Origin: Stichopus chloronotus
Taxonomy: Eukaryota > Echinodermata > Holothuroidea > Aspidochirotida > Stichopodidae
DNA length: 64,000 nt
Reading direction: 5' to 3'
Assembly: GCA_021234535.1 (NCBI GenBank)
Contig: CM037833.1
Span: 26,707,392 to 26,771,391 of the forward strand
The stretch's first letter is position 1. Each line of letters begins with the position of its first letter. Made by a program: the position numbers and the translations under genes. Below the pieces are notes generated by a model that was given only the letters and a program-made list of their open reading frames with translations, searched no databases and was not told the DNA's origin. Positions 46,987 to 57,755 of this stretch are shown one piece after another.

Positions 46987-47248
46987 GGCAGTTGTAATGT
47001 ATGAGGCTGAGTTCAACAATTGTATTAGTTCTTTCTATGTGTGTGCACCCCCTGCGCATACGGTTTATTCTGTCTGTAAGTCCAACAACGAGAGTGAGAT
47101 GCAATTATACTATTTGTAAACGTACACGATCTGTTTTCTGGTAATTTCTGAGTTCGTCTCTGTACCATCTCCCCCCCCCTCTCTCACACCTTCCTTCATC
47201 CGAGCCAGACGAGACGTGTCCTCACCGACAGACTTTGGCAGCGTTACA

Positions 47249-48250
47249 ATATTTAATCGGGCCCGGCGACGGCTTACGACACAACTGAACTCTAGTCGTG
47301 GAACCGGTCACACCGCCGGCAGTGTGTCCCGGGCTTTTTATTGTATCTAGTTCAATGATATCCACAGCCACAATGATATAACCATGCATGCGCGTTTTTT
47401 AGTATATGTATCTAGTGAAGATATACTGTATTGTGGTCAGTTTGGGCCTGTATACATTTTATGACATAAGTGGAGAGGTTTTATCTTCCTGCTAAAAGTG
47501 AACGATATGTCAAGATAAAAAAATATTTCATAGCTGACCCTTCAAACACATGGCTGGAAAAAATGGACCTCCCTCAACTTGGGGTGAGTCGTACGAACTC
47601 TCCGACCCCCCCCCCCCCCCGGGCTATGGGCCTGTATTCCCTCAAGTTTACCTGTATACATATAGTAGGCCTATATTGACACTAATCATGTCAATTCCCG
47701 CTTATTTCTGATATCTTCAGCAAGATATGCAGTATTTAAAAAAATGGGGAATGTGAGGGGGACATGGCCCAATGCCCCCCCCCCCCCCCCCACCTGTGTA
47801 CGCTAGTGGCAGTTTGGTTTAGAGAAAACTTCCATATTTTTGGAACCAATGTTTGTAGATGTAGAATGATAGATTATTCAAAACGAGGAAGGACAGAAGC
47901 CTGCTTTTCAAGAAATGAGCTCCTCACAGAAATTCAGTTTTTTTGATCACCCAAACTTTTCAAAATTCAAATGATGCATCTTCCATTACTCATCACTTCC
48001 ATGATGTTTTGAGGGGATGAAGCTTTGGTAGATGTTTATTGATGAGACTGAATGATTTAATAATGATTATTGCTATTTTCTTTTGTATGTCATGTTGGGG
48101 TATTCTAAACGCCCTATTTCCATTTAATGGTGTTATTTGCTTGAATTAAGAAAGCGTACAATATCATTAAGCATGTTTACTGTAGTTGCACATCATAATA
48201 TGATTCGGAAAATTTCCGAATTTCTGCAAGTTCCGTCCATTTTGTCTAAA
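47249..48250. other. Flank of retrotransposon, poly-C runs and MITE copy 3 (about 47813-48127)
   Basis: Just after the LTR is a GC-rich stretch (47260-47340) of unknown origin. Poly-C runs lie at 47606-47620 and 47774-47791. From about 47813 to 48127 a 5'-truncated copy of the TTAA MITE is present, ending with CGCCCTATTTCCATTTAA. Confidence 0.6.
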
Positions 48251-48475
48251 ATGGCCTTGTTTCCCCAAATACCCAATACCAAGTTAACCTCTGTGTCAGA
48301 CCATGGAGCTCCCTGGTCACACCAAACACCCCTGTCGCTGCTCTCGCTCGCCATTTACTCCTTAGTGCTGCTGTCCTTTACAATCATGCAACTAGTTTAT
48401 AGATGGCAAGATACACCGAGTGAGAGCAAACCGAAAAATCCCCTTCAGGCAAAGTTTATTTACGCACTGCAAGAG
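48251..48475 (+). CDS. Candidate exon with one membrane segment
   Basis: From an ATG at 48251 in good context (AAAATGG), 75 codons run without a stop to a strong donor CAAGAG/GTGAGT. The peptide has a polar start, then LSLLSLAIYSLVLLSFTIMQ, a clear single membrane helix, then a charged stretch RWQDTPSESKPKNPLQAKFI. If unspliced, the frame continues to a stop at 48530. An acceptor-like CTCTGTGTCAG at 48291-48301 would allow entry at 48302 in phase 1 (DHGAPWSHQTP), compatible with the phase-1 donor of the exon at 28724-28880; together they would read as a mitochondrial inner-membrane protein. That link is speculative. No family recognised. It lies between two MITE copies. Confidence 0.4.
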
Positions 48476-48664
48476 GTGAGTTTGGCAAACTCCGACTCAA
48501 TCCACCTTCCGAGGAGGATTGAAAAGCCCTGACCCAGCCCCAGCCCTAGCCACTGTTCCCACGCCAAAAAGAGTGAGTTGACCTTGCTTTTAATTGGTTA
48601 CCCGGGCAAGTCAGGGTTCGTGGGACCAGCATATTACTGTATAAACAGTGTCTCTGTTTAGCCC

Positions 48665-49015
48665 TTAAAGGGACATAGGGCGTTTGTTTTACAGAAAACA
48701 ACCATATTTTTAAAACCATTATTTGTGGACATAAAATGATAGATTATTCAGAGTAACTAATTACAGTAGCCTTATTTTCAAGAAATAAGATTCTCACAGA
48801 TCAGAGATTTACTTATTTGTTGCTCAACAATAATTTGTGCACCCAAACTTTTTAAAATTCAAATGATGCATCCGTTACTCATCACATGCATAACGTTTTG
48901 AGGAGATGAAGCTTTGACAGATATTTATTGATGAGACTGAATGGTTTAACAATGGTTAAAGCGAATTTCTTTGTACGCCATGTTGGTGTATTCTAAATGC
49001 CCTATTTCACTTTAC
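48665..49015. mobile_element. TTAA-bounded MITE, copy 4
   Basis: A 351-bp copy beginning TTAAAGGGACATAGGGCGTT and ending ATGCCCTATTTCACTTTAC, where the last A of the right TTAA has changed. The interior aligns with the other three copies. Slightly more diverged than copies 1 and 2. Confidence 0.78.
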
Positions 49016-49309
49016 AGTAGTTCAGCTAAGCTTTAAACAAATGACTACTATGTATCAAACCAAGGAAACTTCTGGTTTAATAGGGTCATCAGTTTTTGCT
49101 AATTTTCAAGGACCTCATAGCCATTGGGAAGGGCATCACACCAAAAAATCAAATACAAAAGAGCTGCCACCAATAGCTGTAACTCGACAAAATAAAGTGC
49201 TATAATTTTGATTAAATAAACATGTTTACCTTTTTATCAAGTTATTAGACACGACAAAATATAATTTGTTCCCCTGCAGCATCATATCCGTTTGGGAGTT
49301 TTCTCATGT

Positions 49310-49630
49310 TTGTGTAGGTTAAAGGTTATTTGGGTGACAAAAGGTCAAAACCTTGTATACATGATATTTTAAGGGTGATAAACGTGAGGGATCTTATACT
49401 TAGTTTGTGAATTGTTCATATTTAGCGTGTTGATGGCCATATAGGGTAGGTGATCCCTATCGTTTTAAGTGGAGGTGAAAGGTCATTTTGGGTCACGAGA
49501 ATTCAAAAGGTTTTGACCTTACTAAGATGGTATCTCAAGTAGGATAACTGTGTGGGATCTCATGCTTGTCATGTGGGCGATTCATGTTTGTTACAATATA
49601 TATCATGAGGCAAGGAATCACTAAGCCTTT
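49310..49630 (+). repeat. AGGTCA-type tandem units, second plus-strand block
   Basis: Two units with 'ggttaaaggttatttgggtgac', 'aaggtcaaaaccttgta', 'gatatttaagg'-like and 'ggtgatccctat' words. It ends with AAGGAATCACTAAGCCTTTT (49615-49634), an end sequence that is also found at 60996-61015, suggesting that the block is part of a larger mobile repeat. Confidence 0.5.
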
Positions 49631-52028
49631 TGGCTTTCTAGTTCACATGTTTACTAGTGCTTAGTGCAATGAAAGCGTAGCGTGAATAACAGCACTGTCA
49701 GTAGTGTACAGGTTGACAGTACCAGCAATGTATTTGTTGAGGGGAACGAAAGATCGTGGTCATTAAAACCGAAAGACTTAAGGATTGACAAACATGCTGA
49801 TTCTTTTTTTTTCATTTAGGGTCTTGACATAATAGAAACTCAGAGTGAGGGATTTTTTAACTGAAAAAAAAAAGAGAAAGAGTAAAATAATACTGCTGTC
49901 TCAGTGAGGCTACTGTTTGCTATCGACATGCAATACACAAGTAGGTTGAATTGAGTAAAAGTAAGTTGCAAAAAAGTTGTCATGTACGTATTGGTACTAA
50001 ACTTTTTGCTAACAGAAAAAACACATCGGAAAAATTATGAAAATAACTTTGAAGTGGTGAACGTGCCAAGTCGATGTAACAGAACTGACTGATCTGTTTT
50101 GGCCCAAACTCCAGGACTTTGGTCCCAAACTCCGGGATCTCAAGTTAGATTTCTGTTAGTGAGTCATAAGTGGGAAGAAATTTTGAGAAATGAAACTTCT
50201 TGCATTCAAATGCAACACTTCAGATTTTGAAAAATTCAGTTTTTGTGGACAATTTACTATCAAAACAATGAATGAACGAATGAATTTGATGAAAAAATGA
50301 TAAAATAAGCAAATTTTTTCTTCCAGAAATTTAGACTTCAAAATAGCAAGACAATCATCTGTTCACTGTACTTACTCCCTCAGCCATCCTACTAGCTTTC
50401 TGTTTAGAAGCTCTGTCTTTGCAAATTACAAGGAGCATATCTTTCATAATATATCTGCCTACCCTTTCTAAAAAGTACATGATTAAATTTCTTGTAATTG
50501 GTGAAAAGTTTCGAGAAGGTTTAACACCGTAGCAACGTTCTTTGTTTTCCAGTGGTGCGATTGGATTTATTGAGCTAAATCAGTCAAGTGTGTGTATAGA
50601 GCCGCACCATTAGTACATGGCGTGTTTGCAGTAAGGCTACTGTCCATCGTGACTGCATATGGCTAATGTTTATAGTGAACAGGGTCAGAGTACCGTTACT
50701 CTAGTTTTAACTCCTTAGGATTTTACCCAAGACCTTAGAATTTCGGAGTGTGTGGGTGTTGTGATTTTTTTTTTGTTTTTAGAAAATGTGGCTAATCTTG
50801 GGGCTTTTGCAGAAATAGGAATTTCCACATGATGTTTATATAATGGTAAGATCCATACATACGTGTTTATTGTTCTCAATTTACTAACAAACATGGCCAC
50901 ATACATAATTCGCGGCTCACCATAAAACAGTCATCCCTCACCCTCCCCTCCCTGGAAAAAAGGGAGATACTGTGGAGAAAAGAATTATTCTTACCTCCTC
51001 GCATTGCCCCGTTTTGTGTTAAGACGCTGGTACTCTTCCAGGGACTTAAATAAATCCCATAAAATTTAGAACCTCATGTTAGATAAAGTGCATCCCAAGG
51101 CTTTTTAGGGTATGCAATTGTCAAAACAAAAATCATTCTTTACCTCCCAGAAATGCTGTTCTTGTGGTATGTGGGATGCCTTGGTTGATTCACCCCAAGC
51201 AGCTTCAACTTGGCCAAGCTCTGTACAGTATGCCCTACACTTCCGCCAGCCGTGTATTTTTTTCTAAATAGAAAACAACGCTAGCAAAGAAAAAAAAGCC
51301 CATCCGCGGGGGCAATTCCCTTTGGACATACATAAATACTGCTTTTGCTTCTGTACACTGTGTGCATGGTTAATGCACCTTTACCTTGGGCTATATTTAC
51401 TCATGAAGTGCCAAGAAAAAAATCAGCTGTAGTGTCTTTTGCCTGAAGCTGACATGAAGCCTTGGTATTTCGTGTAGTTAATTCTAGAAATCAAATATGT
51501 AGGATATATACAGTACAGGCAAGGATAGTACCGTAGCTCCATGTCATAGGAAGTAGCTTAGAGAGCATAAAGTTACTGTTTTATGTTACACTGTTAAAAA
51601 AAGGGCATTGTTCTCAACAATTTCCCAGTCGAAGTGATGTGTAGAAAACAACTTTTTTGGAAACTCCATCAATCGACTGGACTTTTCGCAGGGTGTACAA
51701 AAATGGGACACTAGCCTACTTATGAACTAGTGGTCCTATTACCATTTAATCACTGTAATTGTTACTCTTTACAAAGTATTAAAGAAACTTTTGTTTGCTG
51801 AACATTGACCAATTCAGTTCGTGCTGCCTGTGTTTACCGTTATACATTCAATGTAGTTCTTCTACAGGAATATACGCAAGGCTCGTGAACGTGTGAGCGG
51901 GGAGTAGGTGTAAGTGAACAGAAGAGCCCTTTGCCTGGAACTCAACGCCGATGGCTCTGTATTGAATGTCGATCTGGTGATTACAATGGAGATCAGTGTT
52001 TTCTGTTAAACCGTCCTCTCATGAAGGC
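49631..52028. other. Intergenic sequence, no supported gene
   Basis: AT-rich sequence between the repeat block and the second copy of the 35.3-kb repeat (52029-52388). A possible short frame after an acceptor at 51869 ends within a few codons and is not called. Confidence 0.4.
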
Positions 52029-52388
52029 GGCCCAACATTGACCAAAGTTGGCTGACTATTCCCAGTCATTTTTCAAAAAAAAAAAAAAAGATACATACCA
52101 GCGAGATAACTGACTGAAGTAACTGTATACACTGGTACACAAGTGTGGTGCACTACCGCAGTGAAAGGACATTCATCTGGCTTTGCAGTGGCCACATATT
52201 GGTTGCATTGTGTGAAGGCATCTCTTTCTTGTTCAGTTTTTTCCCCTTTCTTTTGATGCAATCCAAATTTCACTGATTCCAAGAAGCAAAAATATAGACA
52301 AGGATTTACCAGAGACATATGTGCAAGTAGAAATAGAACTGAGTAGCTGTGGTCCCTATCGGCATTGCATGCACTATTTGCCTATTTA
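52029..52388. repeat. Second copy of the 35339-35692 repeat
   Basis: Same orientation and closely similar over about 350 bp, including the shared words 'gactattcccagtcattttt', 'ggctttgcagtggcc' and 'ggcatctctttcttgttcag'. The differences are mostly transitions at former CpG sites. It ends about 440 bp before the signal-peptide exon of the right IgSF gene. Confidence 0.75.
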
Positions 52389-52826
52389 GCATTTGCTTTG
52401 TACATAATATTACACCTGTAAATTGCATGACAGTGAATTGAAATTCAGTGAACAATGCAATGATTGGATTTTAAAAAAAAAAAGGCGACATGTGAATAAA
52501 GGTTTTCCGTCATTCTGACACTGTGTATACATTGAAGATACTCTTTAAGTTTGGATCCACATATCAGTTTCAGACACTAGTCCTGAGGCTACTGGGAGTA
52601 TAACCCCATTGTGGTAGTACTGTACTTCATCATTTTAGAGAACTTTGTGAGTATGCAGTCACCTGATGTGTGATGTATGCTCACCAAGAATTTACAAACA
52701 CCATTACATGTTATCTCCCTTTGAGGTTCAAAACAATTTCAGTGTAAGAAATTGAATAAATAGCCAAGAATGGTCAGTGAATTTCACAGCATATTTCAAT
52801 TAATTTTGTGTTCTTTCTTTATCTAG

Positions 52827-52895
52827 GTGTCAGGAAGACATCAATCCTTCGGATGATGTTGCTACTGCTGATTTTCCTCAATTTACAGACAGCAG
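52827..52895 (+). CDS. Right IgSF gene, signal-peptide exon
   Basis: The exon follows an acceptor TTCTTTCTTTATCTAG (AG at 52825-52826), so a 5' UTR exon must lie upstream. The ATG at 52853 opens MMLLLLLIFLNLQTAG, a compact and strongly hydrophobic signal peptide. The donor AGCAG/GTACAG splits after 14 codons plus one base (phase 1), matching the phase-1 start of the V-like exon at 54755. The layout (acceptor just before the ATG, phase-1 donor after GCAG) is the same as in the left gene at 10385-10453, which supports common descent. A second ATG codon follows the first directly. Secretion or surface display of the product is inferred. Confidence 0.68.
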
Positions 52896-54754
52896 GTACA
52901 GTGCAGCACTGTTCTACATAAATGTTGCCAGAAGATACATCTACAGTATATTTGATTGATTGGTTGATGGATGGATCAATCAATCAGTTGATCAATCAAT
53001 CAGTCAATCAATTAGGTTACATTTGCACATTTCTTCTCTTTGCCAGTGATCATGCGCATTAATTTTTAATTTAATTGCAGTTGTTATTTGTAATTCCTTT
53101 CAACACATTCTATAGGAAGCAAACCATGTTCCTTTGGGGTTGAGTAAAGTGTTGATACAACTTGTTTAGAATAAATGTTAGCATAAAATTATCATGGGGG
53201 GTTTCACTCTGATAGAAAAGAACATTGCGTGTGTGTGTGATGCCTACAGTACAGTAGTTTCCATCGTGCCTTCTGCAGTTTTGATTGACTGAAGCTAGAT
53301 CTAGTGTATGCCGTAGTACTGTATGTGGGAAGTACCCTAAATTTGCTACTTGCATGATATCTGATCTCCACCATTTATGATGTATGTTGTTAGATCTATG
53401 GGGAAGAGTCAGCCACAGCTGTGCAGTACTACTGTATCATAACAAAAAAAGATGGTGTGAGATCACCATCTGTGTGTCCTGTTTTACTTGGAATAGTGTT
53501 TCTCTTCAAGATAATTGCAATGTATGTTTGAGAAGCAACATAACCATGCCATCATATCAATTTTTTTTTTTGTACTGTAGAAGTACTGTAGAAATATTTC
53601 TTTCAGTATATTTGACTTATCAGTATGCACATTGTATGAGAAATATATATAGGTACATAAGATGACCTACCTCTTTGACAGACAGATCTAGAGATCATTG
53701 ACCTACATGTAGCATCTCAGTGACTACATGTAGAGCAGCAAGGGCCCAAATACTATAAGTTGCACAAGTTAGCAGGCCTTGAATTTTGAGGCAAGCGAGT
53801 GCAATTGCACACCACCACTCACCTCAAATCACTGTGAGGAGTGTGATTTGTTACACACCTTGATAGAGAATGGGAACTATGATAAATCTATTGAAGTTAA
53901 ATAAAACAGCAAACCTACCACACTCCTAAATTTCCTGAGGAGTGTGATTTGATGCACATCTGGAAAATCTGAAACTCAAGGCCTGAGTTAGCTTTACCTA
54001 AACTTACCCAAATTTCATTTCAAACTTTGTTAATGAACATGAATGTGCACCTTCATAGGTGGGATCACCTCATTGCCCAGCCACACAAGTGGAGCAAGTG
54101 TTACAATCAATCAAACAGGTGACAGATCTAGAGGGTCCTCTGGAAAAGAAAGGGCAAACTAATTGAAACGCCTTCAAGATTTCTAAATACTGCAACTTCT
54201 AATCTAATCTAAAGAATATTCCACTTGGAAGTGAAAGGGGTTTCTAAATATGAGAGACCAATATTTTAAGGTAGATATTTCAAACCTCATGCCAGTATCT
54301 TGTTCCTAACTGGAGATAAATTTGCTGTTTAAAGAAAGGGTTTTCTGGCAAAACAGTTCCCAGTTGCCATAAGGTTATACCAGCAACATTTATCGCAAAA
54401 TTTGGCTCGCCAGAAATTTTCCAAGTTGTTCCATGGTTGTGTGAAAGTCAAACTCAAAGGTTGCTAAAATTGTTTTTACATTTGCATGATCTACAAGTTT
54501 CACGAAGTTGTGAGAGTGGAGTTTTAGTGTTGAATGTGGTGAATATTCATGATCTTTAATTCACCGTGCCTAGGGATCAATGTATTGTACAGTACTGTAC
54601 TGTAGGTGTGTATGTGAGTTCAGAACATGTTGTTTATTTTTCTGAAATGCAGTTTGTATTAGTGACATTATTTCAATGAACCGATTAATACATTCTTGCT
54701 GTCTGCTTGTTGATTCTTCCCCACAAATGAGCCTGTTCTTCTCACCACCTCTAG
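52896..54754. other. Intron 1 of right IgSF gene, with TCAA microsatellite and inverted-repeat unit
   Basis: An imperfect GATT/TCAA tract lies at 52953-53012. A ~210-bp unit at about 53777-53987 begins GCAGGCCTTGAATTTTGAGG and ends with the inverted counterpart CTCAAGGCCTGA; inside it the phrase 'aggagtgtgattt' occurs twice. It is probably a small inverted-repeat element. No exon seen. Confidence 0.45.
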
Positions 54755-55066
54755 AAAGTTACAGATACTGTGACAGCAAGGCACTCTTGAGAGTTGGTCA
54801 CCAGGGTGTCATATCTTGCGACTTTGGGGAATTTGATGTCGTGGGCTGGCTTTATCCAACACTGAGTCTAGAGACAACAGAACCGTTTATCTATGTGACG
54901 AGATCAGAAATACGTGGACCAGAGTCAGGAAAGGGAGAGTATTCTATGTTTCCAAATGGTTCTCTGGTCATCAAAAATGTGACATTAGATCATGAAAAGA
55001 ATTACACCGCGAGAGTTGTTAACAGTGGTGCAGTCACTCACCATGTCGTCCCTGTGGAGGTATACG
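54755..55066 (+). CDS. Right IgSF gene, V-like first Ig domain exon
   Basis: A 312-nt exon (104 codons), phase 1 at both ends. The acceptor is TTCTCACCACCTCTAG and the donor is GTAAGT (55067-55072). The domain has the N-terminal cysteine (RYCDSK), the B-strand cysteine (GVISCDFGE), the C-strand tryptophan (VVGWLY), PNGSLVIKNVT and NYTARVVNSGAV. As in the left copy, the F-strand cysteine is replaced by alanine. Aligned by eye, about 58% of residues are identical to exon 7606-7923; a two-residue gap lies after the tryptophan. The best kept part is PESG.GEYS..PNGSLVIKNVT. The ATG at 54676 seen upstream in the same frame lies in the intron and is not the start. Confidence 0.84.
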
Positions 55067-56473
55067 GTAAGTACTGGCCAACACTCCCTGCTCGGTTGCC
55101 ATTAAATTTTAGCTGAAATAAAGAAGGAGTTTTTGAGAGAATGGAGACTAGTTAACTTGGGTTCCCAGTCGGGTGCCGTGGGACACTGGCATGGTGGTCA
55201 AATGCTTTATAAATCTTTGCTCAGTTTGAAGGAAGATGTAATATGTCACATTTTGCTGAAAATGAGGTAATTATGTAGTCATTTCATACTGTTTGTGTTT
55301 TTATGCTGTGTGTGTGCATGTGTTGGTTGGATCTGTACAAGCCTTTTTATCTACCTAAATCTACTATGGTAATGTATCATTTTGTTGCACAGTTCTAGCA
55401 GATTGACCAGACTTGTGTAATTTTCAAAGTCTAAGGTTGCTCTACTGTATAAGCAAATCATCGATGACAGATTTCACATTAACTGACCCAATTTGTTGTC
55501 AGAGTCATAGGCACAGTGGGTGCAATGGGCTAATACCCCAGTACAGCAGATGGGGGACAATTCCCCCTAAAAATCCACGCAATTCGACTGTAATTTTCTA
55601 ACATTGCTATACCCCACGCCAAGTTCCTTCCCCTTTGTGATCGATTGCCATCTTTCTGGGTATAAAAGTGCTTCACATCTACTGTTTCACCCCCCTCCAC
55701 TCAAAATCATGTTGCTTTGCCACTGCCCATAGTTGAGAAAAAATGGAAATTTCCAATAATGATTCAAACTCCATTTACCTGTAGTTTGATGTCAAATAAT
55801 CCTCCAGTTGTCAATTAAAAAGTCAAAAGGAGATAACACTTTCACAAGTAGATAAAACTGTGATCCTGTTGTCACTGAATTGCTATCGTGGCAATCACTC
55901 ATACATCAGTCATACTATTCACTTTTGTCTTTGTGGATTCCAGCTGCAGGGTCCTCTTTTGGGGGATTATTGACAGCAAAGCATATGGTAACATAAGCAT
56001 CAAAATTCAATTTAGGACCATAAACTAACCATAACAGAGGCGTACTGTAGGTGAGAGATTTTGGCAGTACTCTATCAAACTAAGAAGTCATTGCCATGTG
56101 GAATAAATAGTTTATTTTTCAGAATTGTTCATACATAGAGAATTGCTATCATGATTACAGTCATATTTGGAGAGGATTAATTATATTTGGAGAATTGCTG
56201 TCAAATTTTAATGCTTTTAAGTAATGAAACTTTTTTGTTTCATATTACACGAGCATAAGCTTCACTTTATTTTTTCTGACTGGTCTAGATGATAACTGGA
56301 GATCAAAATATACTTGTATATTGTCTCCACTTTTATTGATCACGAATCAACAACAGATCTTTTGGGTTAGTTAATAAGAGACACATTTGATAAGGAAAAT
56401 AGTGGTCTATTCATATTTGAAACTTTCAGTGAAATCTATGAACTCAATAACCCAAATATTCTTCTGATTTCAG

Positions 56474-56767
56474 TGCTACCTGCCCCTGAGTATCCAGTGG
56501 TCACTGGGAAAAGTGGTCCAGAGTGTGCCACAGGCATCAGCATAAATGGTATTTAAAACTTCATTCAAACCTTCTGTTCCTCTGAAATTAGTTTCTGTTT
56601 GCCTATTTTAAATGGTATTTTCTTATTTCCATGAAAACTACCCCCTTCATGTCAAGTTACCCCTAGTGGAGTCAACAGACAATGTCTCCTGTGACACCCA
56701 ACCTTCAGCAGGAATCAACCCACCGATTGGAATTTACTCACTGGTGTCTCAATTTTTTGCACACTAA
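56474..56767 (+). pseudogene. Right IgSF gene, broken second Ig domain
   Basis: After an acceptor TTCTGATTTCAG (56471-56473) the frame reads VLPAPEYPVVTGKSG, clearly related to the start of the left second Ig exon (VIPVPEHPVVDG). A possible donor AATG/GTATTT at 56549 would make a 75-nt, 25-codon phase 1-1 mini-exon that keeps the frame. About 120 bp on, after an acceptor-like ACCCCTAG, 56667-56767 reads a cysteine-containing piece (DNVSCDT) and PPIGIYSLVS before a stop, resembling the B-strand region of the same domain. No DGTYN motif or F-strand cysteine follows. So the domain has been interrupted or lost; either the short exon serves as a linker or the gene is decaying. Confidence 0.5.
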
Positions 56768-57755
56768 TGTAAACATCAATGGCTGCAATTGACCTGCAGT
56801 AGTTGTGCTTGGTATGCCCAAGATCATGCACAGTCTCTTAGAACCTTTCAAGTTGTACTATTGCACCTTATTTTGTGTCTGAAAGGACTGTGGCACATGC
56901 ATCAATAATGTACAGGTATGTCTATTCAGTGGACTGACCTTGAAACAAAAGTCAAATTGCCCTCACCGTGAAACATAGTGTTGAAATCTCAGTTTGTCCA
57001 GGAAGATATTTGGCCATTTCCAGTGTGACAGCAGGCTCATAGCCAGACTAACCCATTTGTGTGTGCGGGTGTCTGTGTGTGTGTGTGTGTGTTGGGGGGC
57101 ATCAATGTTGGAATTTTGCCAGCCTGGGGTGGCATTTTTGGGGAAGGGGTGTCACCCTCCCTTCAATTTTCTTTTCCTTTTTTAAGGGTTCTAGATGCAA
57201 AATGGTGTGATATCGCCATAATTCCTACCTGCATTTGTATTTGATAAGGTAGGACCTTTTATTGAAACATTTTTGTCAGGCAGAGCAAGAGATAAATTTA
57301 CTAAATATTATTTCCTACACTACAGCAAAATTTCACTAGTGAGAAATAGCTCACTGACACTGTATGTAAACAACCTTCTTTCAAAAAGTCCAAACAGTGT
57401 CTGATAAATATTCATCATATTGGAGAAAAGACAAGATGGAGGCACCATGAGAGGCGGGATATTGATTTAACATCAAAATTGACAGATGTTATCTAATTTG
57501 TCAAACGCTATCTCAATTATTGGAGATATTCCATGTTCATTGTGTAGAGAAGCCACTTTATTGGTTTGTACATATATACCAAAACACTTCCAAAGTGAGT
57601 GGTCTACCCTGCTTGCTGTGACAGGCAGGACATTACTTCTGTGACAGTCCTTCTGTGACAGGAAGGACATTCCTGATGTGACAGGCTGGACACAATCCAA
57701 CATGTATTAGGTTTATGGTTTCAATGAAATCATACATTTGTAATCATGTGGTGGT
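56768..57755. other. Intron, with TG-rich tract at 57058-57093
   Basis: Contains a TG repeat and a short mixed repeat of 'tgtgacaggaaggacatt' type at 57618-57695 (three units of about 25-30 bp). No exon seen. Confidence 0.5.

Larger units (their letters stand above)
39903..47248 (+). mobile_element. Degenerate Ty3/gypsy LTR retrotransposon with extra C2H2 ORF
   Basis: The order is a 109-bp LTR fragment (39903-40011), gag, protease, reverse transcriptase, RNase H, integrase (the Ty3/gypsy domain order), an extra zinc-finger ORF, a polypurine tract (46306-46317) and a 931-bp 3' LTR (46318-47248). Coding parts are GC-richer than the flanks. At least seven lesions break the reading frame: loss of most of the gag zinc knuckle, a one-base loss at the protease active site, a stop just before the reverse transcriptase catalytic motif, two frameshifts between RT and RNase H, stops in the integrase zinc domain, and an internal integrase deletion. 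The copy cannot move by its own products. Clade not assigned. Confidence 0.93.
46318..47248 (+). repeat. Complete 3' LTR (931 bp)
   Basis: It begins TGTAGCG and ends CGTTACA, which are inverted complements with one mismatch, the usual LTR tips. U3 is about 46318-47017 by comparison with the 5' fragment. It holds a GC-rich minisatellite (46744-46971) and a TATA-like box TATATAT at 46980-46986. R and U5 run from about 47018 to the end. The outer end at 47248 is inferred from the tip motif because the 5' LTR does not reach it. Confidence 0.75.

Noticed and set aside
46663..47119. Overlapping frames rich in Cys, Pro, Arg and Ala on both strands
   Set aside because: They run over the GC-rich minisatellite in the LTR; every frame is open because of the repeat.
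54676..54754. In-frame ATG upstream of the right V-like exon
   Set aside because: It lies before a strong acceptor; the signal-peptide exon at 52853 with matching phase gives the real start.
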